From NCBI GenBank assembly GCA_002708145.1, contig PAOV01000019.1:16143-27182 (forward strand): 11,040 nucleotides of DNA. Direction: 5' to 3'. This document shows, in pieces, positions 1 through 7,012 of this stretch. The notes under the pieces were generated by a model. That model was not told where the DNA came from. It made no database searches and worked only from the letters and a program-made list of their open reading frames with translations. The number at the start of each line of letters is the position of its first letter. Positions within the stretch are counted from its first letter, which is position 1. The position numbers and the translations under genes were made by a program. This stretch comes from Chloroflexota bacterium (GTDB lineage: Bacteria; Chloroflexota; Dehalococcoidia; Lucifugimonadales; Lucifugimonadaceae).

Positions 1-242
1 GGATCTAAAGTTGGAGGATCTGACCATAATAGAGTGATTTCGCCACCAGACTTTTCATTATTAGAGTCTTGTGAATTTTCTAATAAAGAAGGTGCGACAT
101 TACTACTAGAATTTAAATCTAAGTTTTCATTAGATTTTGTATCTGTCTCACAATCTGCTTCAAGTTTCTGATTATCATTTGAGCTACAACTAAATAATAT
201 TATAATTGTAAATATTAGAATCAAAGGACTTATTTTTTTCAT
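1..242 (-). CDS. Partial ABC-transporter substrate-binding lipoprotein, family 5 (peptide/oligopeptide type)
   Basis: Only the first 80 codons are present; the gene leaves the window at its left edge. The start ATG (240-242) follows a good Shine-Dalgarno (AGGAG, 248-252) with a 5-base spacer. The N-terminus is MKKIS, then a hydrophobic stretch (residues 7-17) ending in the lipobox L-F-S-C with Cys19, so a lipid-anchored exported protein is expected. A Ser/Asn-rich linker (about residues 20-65) leads into GGEITLLWSDPPTLDP, which resembles the entry of SBP_bac_5 proteins (DppA/OppA type), where a Leu-Asp-Pro follows the first strand. From that family I infer that it binds peptides or other small solutes outside the membrane for an ABC importer. 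It begins 8 bases after the prfB stop on the same strand and its Shine-Dalgarno overlaps that stop, so the two are probably co-transcribed. The family call rests on a short motif; the lipoprotein call is firmer. Confidence 0.72.
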   Translation of the reverse strand, partial: MKKISPLILIFTIIILFSCSSNDNQKLEADCETDTKSNENLDLNSSSNVAPSLLENSQDSNNEKSGGEITLLWSDPPTLD

Positions 243-247
243 TTTTT

Positions 248-252
248 CTCCT
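248..252 (-). promoter_or_regulatory. Shine-Dalgarno of the substrate-binding protein gene
   Basis: AGGAG read on the minus strand, 5 bases before the ATG at 240-242. It overlaps the prfB TAG stop (251-253). It is one of the few clear Shine-Dalgarno sites in this window and fixes the lipoprotein start. Confidence 0.7.
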
Positions 253-1346
253 ATTTAATTTTTGAATTAAGATATGATTTCAAAAAATCATCTATTTTCC
301 CATCTAACACAGATTCAGCATCCTTAGTTTCAAAATTTGTTCTATGATCTTTGACCATTTTGTATGGATGTAAAATATAACTTCTTATTTGGCTTCCAAA
401 TTCTGCAGCAATATGCTCACCTTTGATTTTTTGTCTCTCTTTTTCTTGTTCTTCAAGCTTTATATTAAGGAGTCTTGAATGCAAGATTTTTAATGCAACT
501 TCTTTATTTTGAAATTGTGATCTTTCATTCTGAACTGATACAACAATTTTACTTGGAAGGTGAGTTATTCTAACAGCTGTTGAATTTTTCTGTACACTTT
601 GCCCGCCATTACCACTTGCCCTGAAAACATCAATTCTAATATCATCAGAGTTTATTTTTATTTCTTCATCATTATCTACCTCTGGTAATACTTCTACCAA
701 AGCAAAACTTGTGTGTCTTCTGTGATCTGTATCGAATGGAGATAAACGAACAAGACGATGAGTTCCTTTTTCAGATTTTAAGTAACCGTATGCAAAGTCA
801 CCTTCTATTTTTAATGTTGCACTTTTTATACCTGCCTCATCACCTGATGTTATATCTAATATATCTAATTTATAATGTTTTGTTTCTCCCCATCTGCGAT
901 ACATTCTTAACAATATTTCGGCCCAGTCTTGGGCATCAACTCCACCTGAACCTTGCTTTACGTATAATAGTGCTGAGCTTTTGTCATATTCATCACGTAG
1001 TTGTAATTCTATTTCTAAATTATTTAGATCATTTTCGAGTACTTTTTGTTCTTTATCTAATTGATTGAGATATTCTTCATCATTTTCTTCATTAGCGATT
1101 AAAATTAGGCTGTAATTAGTATGAATTTGTTCTTTAATATCACTCCATTTTGAAAATTCTGATTTCATAGATGACAATTGACGCATTACTTTTTGCGCTT
1201 TAGTTGAGTCATCCCAAAAATTTTCTTTATTTATTTTATCCTCAAACTCTTTAATATTATTACTTAATTTAGCGAGGTCAAAGACGCCTCACAATTTGTT
1301 CGATTCTATCTAATAATGTTTTAGAGTCTAAAAGTATTGTATTCAT
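251..1346 (-). CDS. prfB: Peptide chain release factor 2, expressed through a programmed +1 frameshift
   Basis: RF2 recognises UAA and UGA and triggers peptide release at the ribosome. The gene is in two frames. A 22-codon opening frame starts at ATG 1344-1346 (MNTILLDSKTLL...) and ends at CTT TGA (1278-1283). Skipping one T continues as GAC CTC GCT... (from 1279) to the TAG at 251-253. The joined product is 364 residues, close to the 365 of E. coli RF2. The codon-recognition tripeptide SPF lies at about residues 202-204 (in RLSPFDTDHRRHTSF) and separates RF2 from RF1. The catalytic GGQ loop (SGNGGQSVQKN) is at about 247-249. A frame call from the internal ATG at 1186 would give 311 residues and drop the start of the N-terminal helical domain. 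The frameshift leaves UGA decoding under RF2 feedback control, as known for this family. It is probably co-transcribed with the lipoprotein downstream and diverges from tRNA-Pro. No strong Shine-Dalgarno precedes ATG 1346. Confidence 0.95.
1277..1290 (-). promoter_or_regulatory. prfB: RF2 programmed +1 frameshift site (GAGG CGT CTT TGA C)
   Basis: On the minus strand the bases are GAGG (1287-1290), a CGT spacer codon, the slippery CTT (1281-1283), the in-frame stop TGA (1278-1280) and C (1277). This matches the E. coli layout: Shine-Dalgarno-like element, three-base spacer, CUU UGA C. The stop followed by C is a poor termination context. Low RF2 lets tRNA-Leu slip from CUU to UUU, restoring full-length RF2. 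The frames on either side join exactly, and the downstream frame keeps RF2-like coding up to the site (DLAKLSNNIKEFEDKINKEN). Confidence 0.93.
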
Positions 1347-1377
1347 AATATTAAAATAATTTTTTTATTTAATATTA

Positions 1378-1386
1378 ATTATATCA
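1378..1386 (-). promoter_or_regulatory. Candidate extended -10 promoter for prfB
   Basis: On the minus strand the sequence reads TGATATAAT, a perfect TATAAT preceded by the TGn extension. It would start transcription around 1371, leaving a leader of about 25 bases before ATG 1346. No convincing -35 box is visible, which is tolerated by extended -10 promoters. In such an AT-rich spacer chance matches are frequent. Confidence 0.45.
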
Positions 1387-1395
1387 ATTGAATAC

Positions 1396-1425
1396 ATGAA
1401 ATAATAACTTCTGTTTATTTATAAT
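1396..1425 (+). promoter_or_regulatory. Candidate promoter for tRNA-Pro
   Basis: A perfect TATAAT (1420-1425) lies 18 bases after ATGAAA (1396-1401, 4 of 6 matches to TTGACA). The start would fall near 1432, giving a 5' leader of about 15 bases before the tRNA. An alternative -10, TACAAT at 1432-1437, would start almost at the mature 5' end. Confidence 0.4.
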
Positions 1426-1446
1426 AATTCATACAATAGAAATTTT

Positions 1447-1523
1447 CGGGGCGTGGCGCAGCTCGGTAGCGCGTTGCACTGGGGGTGCAGAGGTCACAGG
1501 TTCAAATCCTGTCGCCCCGACCA
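1447..1523 (+). tRNA. tRNA-Pro, anticodon GGG
   Basis: A full cloverleaf is visible. The acceptor stem CGGGGCG (1447-1453) pairs with CGCCCCG (1513-1519), the discriminator is A1520, and CCA is encoded at 1521-1523. The D arm is GCGC...GCGC around AGCTCGGTA. The anticodon stem TTGCA/TGCAG encloses the loop CTGGGGG, with anticodon GGG at 1481-1483. The T arm is ACAGG-TTCAAAT-CCTGT. The C1-G72 acceptor pair is typical of bacterial tRNA-Pro. It reads CCC and CCU codons. It is divergent from prfB. Its last 22 bases overlap, antisense, the end of the MFS transporter gene. Confidence 0.97.
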
Positions 1524-2758
1524 TTTTTTTTTATGGGTTTTTTGAGTACACTAAACACTATTGCGGACAAAAAAAGCATTATTGAACCTGATATTAAAAC
1601 AATTTCATAGGAATCCGTTGTATCTTTAATCCATCCTGCCGCAATTGGCATTGTAAACAGAGCAATATTATATATTGGTGCCATTGAACCTCTAATGGTT
1701 GCGTAATTTTCTCTACCGAAAAAGTCACCAACTAAAGACCAATTCATTCCAGACCCAATCTCTGACCCACTGAACAATAATAAAGCTAAAAAAATCATCA
1801 TTGTTGTATCTACTTGATTTAAGAAAAATAATGATAATCCAGCAGCACTATAGCATAATAAAAGTAGTTTTGGTCTACCATATTTATCTCCAAGCCAACC
1901 AAACAATATTATTAAAGGAACTGAAAATAGAGCTAGTAATCCAATTAGGTTTGCTGAAGACTGTTGACTCTCTCCCTTCCAGACTAGTATTGGTATGAAG
2001 TGTAAAAATATTGTACCGTGGACTGAAATTCTAAACATAGTTGCTAAAACTAATAACCAATATGCTTTACTTTTCATTGCTTCCTTAGTAGTCCAGTCTT
2101 CAATTGATAGTGTTTTAGAATTTTTATCTTTAGTGGTTATTTTTTCTCCATCAGGGTGCAGCCCCATAGACTCAGGAGATTTTTTGAAGACAAAAGATAA
2201 GGGCATTATAACTACGATAATCATAATTCCTACAATCATAGATGATTTCTCCCACCCTAGATTAAGTACAGAAAGAGATAATAAAGGTACCAATAAAGCA
2301 CCACCTAATCTAAATGCTGCATTATTGATAGACATTGCCATGCCTCTTTTTCGGATGAACCATTTATTTATCGCAGCCATACTTGCTTGCATAAATGCGG
2401 TACTTGAACCTAAAGAAATTACAAATAAATATATTATTAAAAAACTCATGAATGTGCTAGCAAACGAAAGAAGAATATATCCTATCCCAGTAACAAAAGT
2501 ACCAATTAACATTAATCTCTTAACTCCATACTTATCCAATAGCCATCCTGTAATTGGGCCAAGAAGTCCATTCTCAGCTCTCGATAATGCGAAAGGCATT
2601 GCTGTTTGTGCGGATGTCAAACCTAGACTTTGTGAAATAGGAATAAAGAAGACGGTAAAGCCTTTCCAATGGACAGAGCCTGCAATTCCATTATTTAACG
2701 ATGAAGCAGCAACTATATACCATCCATAAAATATTTTCTTTGACTTTATTTTTTTCAT
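1502..2758 (-). CDS. MFS transporter (monocarboxylate/OFA-like type)
   Basis: A 418-residue integral membrane protein of normal MFS length, with about 12 hydrophobic segments in two halves. The N-terminus KIFYGWYIV is typical of monocarboxylate- and OFA-type carriers. Motif A occurs in the first cytoplasmic loop (GWLLDKYGVKR, 71-81) and again in the second half (GWLGDKYGRPK, 287-297). A charged RAE (59-61) sits in helix 2, and a central loop has KKSPESMGLHPDG (192-204). From the family, I infer uptake or export of a small organic acid or related solute by proton coupling; the substrate cannot be read from sequence. The ATG shares an ATGA overlap with the stop of the methyltransferase, so translation is probably coupled. 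The TGA (1502-1504) lies inside the tRNA-Pro gene on the opposite strand, and the last six residues, GRGDRI, are antisense tRNA sequence. The tail KKPIKKN before it is lysine-rich. Confidence 0.88.
   Translation of the reverse strand: MKKIKSKKIFYGWYIVAASSLNNGIAGSVHWKGFTVFFIPISQSLGLTSAQTAMPFALSRAENGLLGPITGWLLDKYGVKRLMLIGTFVTGIGYILLSFASTFMSFLIIYLFVISLGSSTAFMQASMAAINKWFIRKRGMAMSINNAAFRLGGALLVPLLSLSVLNLGWEKSSMIVGIMIIVVIMPLSFVFKKSPESMGLHPDGEKITTKDKNSKTLSIEDWTTKEAMKSKAYWLLVLATMFRISVHGTIFLHFIPILVWKGESQQSSANLIGLLALFSVPLIILFGWLGDKYGRPKLLLLCYSAAGLSLFFLNQVDTTMMIFLALLLFSGSEIGSGMNWSLVGDFFGRENYATIRGSMAPIYNIALFTMPIAAGWIKDTTDSYEIVLISGSIMLFLSAIVFSVLKKPIKKNGRGDRI
1524..1543 (+). terminator. T-tract after tRNA-Pro, possible terminator
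   Basis: Nine T residues follow the CCA directly, then ATGGG and six more T. CCAT/ATGG can form a very weak stem. The strong acceptor and T stems of the tRNA just upstream could act as the hairpin. On the other strand the same bases encode Lys codons of the MFS C-terminus (KKPIKKN), so the T-runs may simply be coding sequence. Confidence 0.35.
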
Positions 2759-3249
2759 GATTGGTTAGTTTTTAATAATCTATCATACATAGCGATATTG
2801 ACGGTCATTCCTAGGTTAAGCGACACAGTTGTTGGAATACTTACAATTGAGTTACATTTTTTTAGTAATTTTTCGTTAATGGATCCATTTTCAGGTCCAA
2901 ATATATAGCATCCTCTCTCAGGATGATGAAATTTTCTTAGGTCAATTGATTTAGGATCCAATTCTACTCCAATAATCTCGCAATCAGTAGGAACTATATC
3001 TAAAATGTTACTAGTTGTAATTATAGGTATATGCCTATAAGTTTTACCAGGGTCTGTTAGTAGTTTTTTTATGTTAATATTTTTACTTGGATTTTCTAAA
3101 ATTATCATTCTTACGTCAAAGCATAATGCGGCTCTAAGGGCATGACCTATGTTAACACCATCCTGAGGATTTGATAATCCAATACATGCAAATCCTCTTC
3201 TATTCAGTGTTGATTTTCTGGAAATATATCTATTTAGTTTTTTTTTCAT
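2755..3249 (-). CDS. SPOUT/TrmH-family RNA methyltransferase
   Basis: A 164-residue protein counted from the ATG at 3247-3249. The three SpoU motifs are present: motif 1 with N33 and R39 (GVNIGHALRAA), motif 2 YIFGPENGS (115-123), and motif 3 SLNLGMTVNIAMYDR (143-157), which form the trefoil-knot SAM site. Such enzymes act as dimers and usually 2'-O-methylate tRNA or rRNA ribose. The target is not evident; a string such as VELDPKSIDL...HHPERG recalls an uncharacterised bacterial TrmH subgroup rather than TrmH, TrmL or RlmB. There is no N-terminal substrate-binding extension, only a short basic tail (MKKKLNRYISRKSTLNRR). The start lies inside the amidase gene (20-base overlap); a TTG two codons earlier (3253-3255) is an alternative. 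Its stop overlaps the MFS start by 4 bases. Family confidence is high, target unknown. Confidence 0.86.
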   Translation of the reverse strand: MKKKLNRYISRKSTLNRRGFACIGLSNPQDGVNIGHALRAALCFDVRMIILENPSKNINIKKLLTDPGKTYRHIPIITTSNILDIVPTDCEIIGVELDPKSIDLRKFHHPERGCYIFGPENGSINEKLLKKCNSIVSIPTTVSLNLGMTVNIAMYDRLLKTNQS

Positions 3250-4579
3250 TCTCAATTATTAAATTTTCAAACAATTTAGCTATATTTAGAATTTTCATAT
3301 CTGAATGTTTTTTGCCAGAAATCATAACCCCCATTGGTAGTCTATTATTATCTTTCCCAAATGGTATAGTAATAGATGGTTGACCCGTAAGATTATATAT
3401 ACTTGTAAATTCAGCTATAAAACTATATTTATCATTATTTGATTTAGCTGGGTCAGAGTCAGAAATCTTTGGTGTTTTTATAGGAATTGTAGGGCTAATT
3501 ATTGCATCATATTTAGTCAAAATCTCTTCCATTTTTTTTGTAAAAGATTGCTTGTCTATTTTAGCTGAATTTAGTTTTTTTTCAGAAATATTTTTGCCTA
3601 TGGATAATCTTTTGGATATATGATTACTTACTTTTTTATCGAAATATTTCTTTTTATGATTTTTATATGCTTCAGCCAAGAGTATATCTAGAGTTATTTT
3701 TCTAGCTTGATCTATCCATGGTAAGTTAATATATTCAATTTCTATATTATTTTTAACAAGCATACTTAAAAATTTTTCAAAATTTTCATTTACAAATTCA
3801 CTGGATATATTTTGGAATCTTTTATTTAATGGTACTGCAATTTTTATATTTTTTGATAATTCAAGTTTGGATGATTTATTATTTCCAGTAATAATTTCGA
3901 AGAAAATTTTATTATCTTCAACGTTATTTGTGATAATACCTAAATGATCTAATGATTCAGAAAGAGTTTTTACACCAATTAAGCTTAATTTTCCAAATGA
4001 TGGCTTGAATCCTACTGCTCCACACATCGCTGATGGAATTCTTACAGATCCTCCCGTATCTGTTCCTAATGATATAGGAGTCATACCTGTAACAGTTGAG
4101 ACTGCTGAACCAGAGCTAGAACCCCCTGGAATAAAATCTAAATTAATAGGGTTCCTAATATTGCCCAAAGAAGGGTTATGACCAGTTATTCCAAGAGCAA
4201 TTTCTACAAGATTTTGTTTTCCTACAGGAATCATTTTTAAATCTAATATTTTTTTTACTATTGAAGCATGTTCATCAGAAACGCAATTGTAATTCTTTAT
4301 TCCCTGTGAAGTGTTTTTGCCTTTGTAATCAATCAAATCCTTAAGCCCAATTGGAATACCAAATAAAGGATTTTTTAATTTTTCGGTTTTGTTTTTTTGT
4401 AATTCTTTTGCTATCCGATATGATTCTTCGATCCATACCTCAACCCAAGCATTTGTAGATGAGTTATATTTATTTATTCTTTCAAATGATTTATCTAAAA
4501 TTCCACTTATAGTAGTATTATTTTCTATTAGCATTTTATTAATAAATTTAATGCTTTCTTTTGGGAAAATATTTTTCAT
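3230..4579 (-). CDS. Amidase-signature family hydrolase (not GatA)
   Basis: A 449-residue amidase-signature protein. The Ser-cisSer-Lys triad is visible: Lys80 (GIPIGLKDLID), Ser154 (PGGSSSGSA) and Ser178 (DTGGSVR), with the same spacing as GatA in this window (74-75, then 24 residues). It lacks the GatA marker MDEFAMGSSNE, having NLVEIALGITGHNPSLGN instead, and the genuine gatA lies 3 kb away, so it is a free-standing amidase. These enzymes hydrolyse carboxamides to acid plus ammonia; the substrate is unknown. The C-terminus (GQPSITIPFG..., GVMISGKKHSDMKILNIAKLFE) is complete. It appears to be the first gene of an operon with the RNA methyltransferase and the MFS transporter. The codon use is very A/T-rich and Asn/Lys/Ile-heavy. 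The ATG at 4577-4579 lacks a good Shine-Dalgarno, but the N-terminus fits the family. Confidence 0.88.
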   Translation of the reverse strand: MKNIFPKESIKFINKMLIENNTTISGILDKSFERINKYNSSTNAWVEVWIEESYRIAKELQKNKTEKLKNPLFGIPIGLKDLIDYKGKNTSQGIKNYNCVSDEHASIVKKILDLKMIPVGKQNLVEIALGITGHNPSLGNIRNPINLDFIPGGSSSGSAVSTVTGMTPISLGTDTGGSVRIPSAMCGAVGFKPSFGKLSLIGVKTLSESLDHLGIITNNVEDNKIFFEIITGNNKSSKLELSKNIKIAVPLNKRFQNISSEFVNENFEKFLSMLVKNNIEIEYINLPWIDQARKITLDILLAEAYKNHKKKYFDKKVSNHISKRLSIGKNISEKKLNSAKIDKQSFTKKMEEILTKYDAIISPTIPIKTPKISDSDPAKSNNDKYSFIAEFTSIYNLTGQPSITIPFGKDNNRLPMGVMISGKKHSDMKILNIAKLFENLIIENEKKTK

Positions 4580-4817
4580 GTTTTTTTACTATTTCTTGTA
4601 TAAAAAATCTAAGTTAATTTTTAAGTAAAATCTAGTATCATTATAAGCGTATAAAAAAAAATAGGAGTGTCTTAGACGACATGCACTTGCCAATTTGGCT
4701 CATGAAAATTAAGTCTCCAATAAATTTTGGCAGTTATATGCCTCACTCATAAAGTCACTTATAGAAGAAAATTTAGTTAATATTTATTGGAAAATTGTAT
4801 AGAAAATTTTACATTTA
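4580..4817. other. Divergent intergenic region between the amidase operon and argS
   Basis: These 238 bases hold no convincing gene. The middle (about 4661-4760) looks less A/T-rich than the flanks and has several inverted repeats: GTCT-T-AGAC (4669-4677), GCCAA-T-TTGGC (4689-4699) and GGCA-N6-TGCC (4729-4742). TGCCAA (4688-4693) can also pair with TTGGCA (4727-4732). A 23-codon plus-strand frame (4681-4752) has AGGAG 13 bases upstream, too far to be convincing. I see no T-box or other riboswitch I can name. For the minus strand, a perfect TATAAT lies at 4640-4645 without a matching -35 and could serve the amidase operon. Confidence 0.5.
4727..4755 (+). promoter_or_regulatory. Candidate promoter for argS
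   Basis: TTGGCA (4727-4732, 5 of 6 matches to the -35 consensus) and TAAAGT (4750-4755, 4 of 6) are separated by 17 bases. Transcription would start near 4762 and give a leader of about 55 bases. The -35 box is also the right arm of one of the inverted repeats, so a bound protein or RNA fold could affect it. Confidence 0.33.
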
Positions 4818-6491
4818 ATGAAGATAAAAAGATTACTTTCCCAGTTAGTATCAGACTCAATAATTGAATCACAAGTTTCTAAGAAACTACCAACTATCGA
4901 TAATTTTGATGTGATTATTGATAGGCCAAAGATTGCTGAACATGGTGATTTTAGTACTAACATACCTCTTGTTTTAGCAAAAAAATGTAAAATGTCACCA
5001 CAAAAAATAGCAGATATAATAATTGAAAATATTAGCCTGAATAAATCTTTAAGTTATGTTGCTTTTGCTAATCCAGGCTTTATAAATTTTTTTATAAAGA
5101 ATGATTATTTTTACGATGAGTTAAAAAAAATTCAAAGTCAAGGCTTAGACTATTTTAAAAATACACTTGGAAGAAAACAAAAATTGCAACTTGAGTTTGT
5201 TAGTGTCAATCCTACAGGGCCTCTACATGTTGGGCACGCCAGAGGAGCTGTAATTGGTAGTTCATTATATAAAATTTTGAAATTATCTGATTATTATGTT
5301 GAAAGAGAATATTATATAAATGATGCAGGTAATCAAATGCGGTTATTTAATCAATCATTAATTGAAAGAATTAAAGAACTAATTAATGAAAATTATCATA
5401 TTGAGGATATAAGCTATCCTGGAGAATATTTAATAGATCTAGCAAAAGATGTCTCTAAAAAATTAAGTTTGTCAAAAGGATCTCAACTTAATTCAAAAAA
5501 CCTAGAAAAAATTATATCTTTAGCATTATCAATTACAATTAACAATATTAAAAATACATTAGAAAAATTAAATGTTAAATTTGATTCATGGTTTAATGAA
5601 AGCAATTTACTAGATGATAATTTTTTCCAAAAAATTGTTAAAAAATTATCTGATGATCAATTAGTTTTTATAAAAGATGAGGCAAAATGGTTTAAGGGAA
5701 CTAAACTAGGATTAGAGGACGATATTGTTGTAATTAGAAGTGATGACGGTGGACCAACATATTTTGGGACAGATTTGGCTTATCACTATAACAAATTTTT
5801 AATAAGAAAATTTGATAAAGTAATAAATATATGGGGAGCAGACCATCATTCACATGTTTCTAGAATATACAGTATTTTGAAAGCTTTTGAAATAAATAAT
5901 GAAAAACTCGAGATTATTCTAAATCAAATTGTTAACTTTAAAAATGATGGAAATAGTTTGAAATTTAGTAAAAGAAATAATGTTCTTGTTACAATAGATG
6001 AATTGATTGACGAGGTGGGAGTTGATGCATGTAGATTTATTTTTCTTAGTCGATCACCTGACACTCAGATGGATTTTGATCTCAAATTAGCTAAGTTACA
6101 ATCCTCAGAAAATCCAGTTTATTATGTTCAATACGCCTATGCAAGAATGTGTTCAATAATTAGAACTGCAAAAACAAAGCAAATTAATTTCTCTAATGCA
6201 AACCTTAATATCCTTACTCATAATGATGAGATAAATCTTATCAAAAAACTTACTCAGCTACCAGAAATAATTTTAAAATGTGCTCAGCTGCGTCAAACAC
6301 ACCATATTACTAATTTTTCTATGGAATTGGCAAAATTATTACAAAAATTTTATGAGTCTTGTAGAGTTATTTCAGATAAAGAAGAAGAAAAACACTTATC
6401 TGCATCTAGGTTGAGATTAGTGGAAAATTCAAGACTGGTTTTAGGTTATATATTAGAAATTATGGGTATGAGTAAGCCTGAAAAGATGTAG
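4818..6491 (+). CDS. argS: Arginyl-tRNA synthetase
   Basis: A 557-residue class I aminoacyl-tRNA synthetase of normal bacterial ArgRS length, charging tRNA-Arg in the cytoplasm. The N-terminal Add1 domain is recognisable (HGDFSTNIPLVLAK, 42-55; NPGFINFFI, 85-93). The ATP-binding HIGH motif appears as HVGH (137-140) in NPTGPLHVGHARGAV. Further ArgRS blocks are YYINDAGNQM (165-174) and WGADHHSHVSRI (339-350). The second signature is KFSKR (382-386), where M is replaced by F. The DALR anticodon-binding domain begins around VYYVQYAYARMCSI (434-447) and runs to the end. The start MKIKRLLSQLV fits the family, though no Shine-Dalgarno is evident. It diverges from the amidase operon. Its TAG ends at 6491, directly against the stop of the convergent gene, with no room for a terminator. 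Confidence 0.96.
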   Translation: MKIKRLLSQLVSDSIIESQVSKKLPTIDNFDVIIDRPKIAEHGDFSTNIPLVLAKKCKMSPQKIADIIIENISLNKSLSYVAFANPGFINFFIKNDYFYDELKKIQSQGLDYFKNTLGRKQKLQLEFVSVNPTGPLHVGHARGAVIGSSLYKILKLSDYYVEREYYINDAGNQMRLFNQSLIERIKELINENYHIEDISYPGEYLIDLAKDVSKKLSLSKGSQLNSKNLEKIISLALSITINNIKNTLEKLNVKFDSWFNESNLLDDNFFQKIVKKLSDDQLVFIKDEAKWFKGTKLGLEDDIVVIRSDDGGPTYFGTDLAYHYNKFLIRKFDKVINIWGADHHSHVSRIYSILKAFEINNEKLEIILNQIVNFKNDGNSLKFSKRNNVLVTIDELIDEVGVDACRFIFLSRSPDTQMDFDLKLAKLQSSENPVYYVQYAYARMCSIIRTAKTKQINFSNANLNILTHNDEINLIKKLTQLPEIILKCAQLRQTHHITNFSMELAKLLQKFYESCRVISDKEEEKHLSASRLRLVENSRLVLGYILEIMGMSKPEKM

Positions 6492-7010
6492 TTATTTATT
6501 CGCATTTAGTGAAGATTTGCTATAGATGGTGATTCTATTAATATAAGCTTGAGTTGCTGAACTTATCATCTTAATGTGCTTTTCAGTAACCTCACCAATT
6601 CTTTTCCCTGGTACACCTCTAATTAATGAATTTGGTTCAAAATTTGCATTATTTGTAATAACACTTCCTGATGCGACAAGAGAATTTTCCCCAATAGATG
6701 CATCGTTATTAATGATACATCCATTACCAAGTAAGCAATTTTTCCCTATAAATTTTGCATGACAAATTACACCGTGACCTATTGTGGTATAGCTTTGTAT
6801 TTCTGCATCTGTGTCTGAGTGTATGACAGAATTATCTTGAACATTTGTTCCTTCACCTATAATTATTTTTCCTGCATCAGCTCTTATTACGGTGCCAGGC
6901 CATATACTCGCATTTTTTTGAATTTCGACATCACCTACTATGTATACATTTTCTGCTATAAAAGCAGATGTATGTATTTTTGGAGACTTACCATTAAGTT
7001 GTCTTATCAT
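6492..7010 (-). CDS. Gamma-carbonic-anhydrase-like hexapeptide-repeat protein
   Basis: A 172-residue left-handed beta-helix protein with repeated hexapeptides (for example VYIVGD, ASIWPG, IIIGEG, CLLGNG, SLVASG). The three zinc-ligand histidines expected in gamma carbonic anhydrases are present: His64 (NSVIHSD), His79 and His84 (TIGHGVICHA). The conserved IWPGTVIRAD and NVQDNSVIH blocks match the YrdA/PaaY/CaiE group. The family forms trimers; some members hydrate CO2, many have no proven activity, so the function is left general. The C-terminal helix (TEKHIKMISSATQAYINR) is typical. It begins 2 bases after the stop of the lipoprotein gene and is the last gene of the gatC-gatA-lipoprotein operon. 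Its TAA (6492-6494) abuts the argS stop on the other strand. Confidence 0.9.
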   Translation of the reverse strand: MIRQLNGKSPKIHTSAFIAENVYIVGDVEIQKNASIWPGTVIRADAGKIIIGEGTNVQDNSVIHSDTDAEIQSYTTIGHGVICHAKFIGKNCLLGNGCIINNDASIGENSLVASGSVITNNANFEPNSLIRGVPGKRIGEVTEKHIKMISSATQAYINRITIYSKSSLNANK

Positions 7011-7012
7011 AA

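Noticed and set aside
709..1068. Plus-strand open frame of 119 codons within prfB
   Set aside because: Antisense shadow of a well-conserved RF2 coding region, with a composition typical of reverse-frame reading.
1278..1346. prfB as a pseudogene or sequencing frameshift
   Set aside because: The break sits exactly at the canonical CTT TGA C site with the Shine-Dalgarno-like element in place, so it is programmed recoding, not damage.
1995..2729. Plus-strand open frame of 244 codons
   Set aside because: It is fully antisense to the MFS gene, whose protein has clear motifs; the plus-strand translation shows no domain or start signal.
3250..3255. TTG start two codons upstream for the RNA methyltransferase
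   Set aside because: The ATG at 3247-3249 is a better codon and loses no family-conserved residue; kept only as an alternative.
4589..4703. Short minus-strand frame from ATG 4703 before the amidase
   Set aside because: 27 codons, Phe/Leu-rich because of poly-A/T runs, no good Shine-Dalgarno and no recognisable content.
4580..4817. T-box or other known riboswitch before argS
   Set aside because: No T-box UGGNACC element, specifier loop or terminator hairpin is visible.
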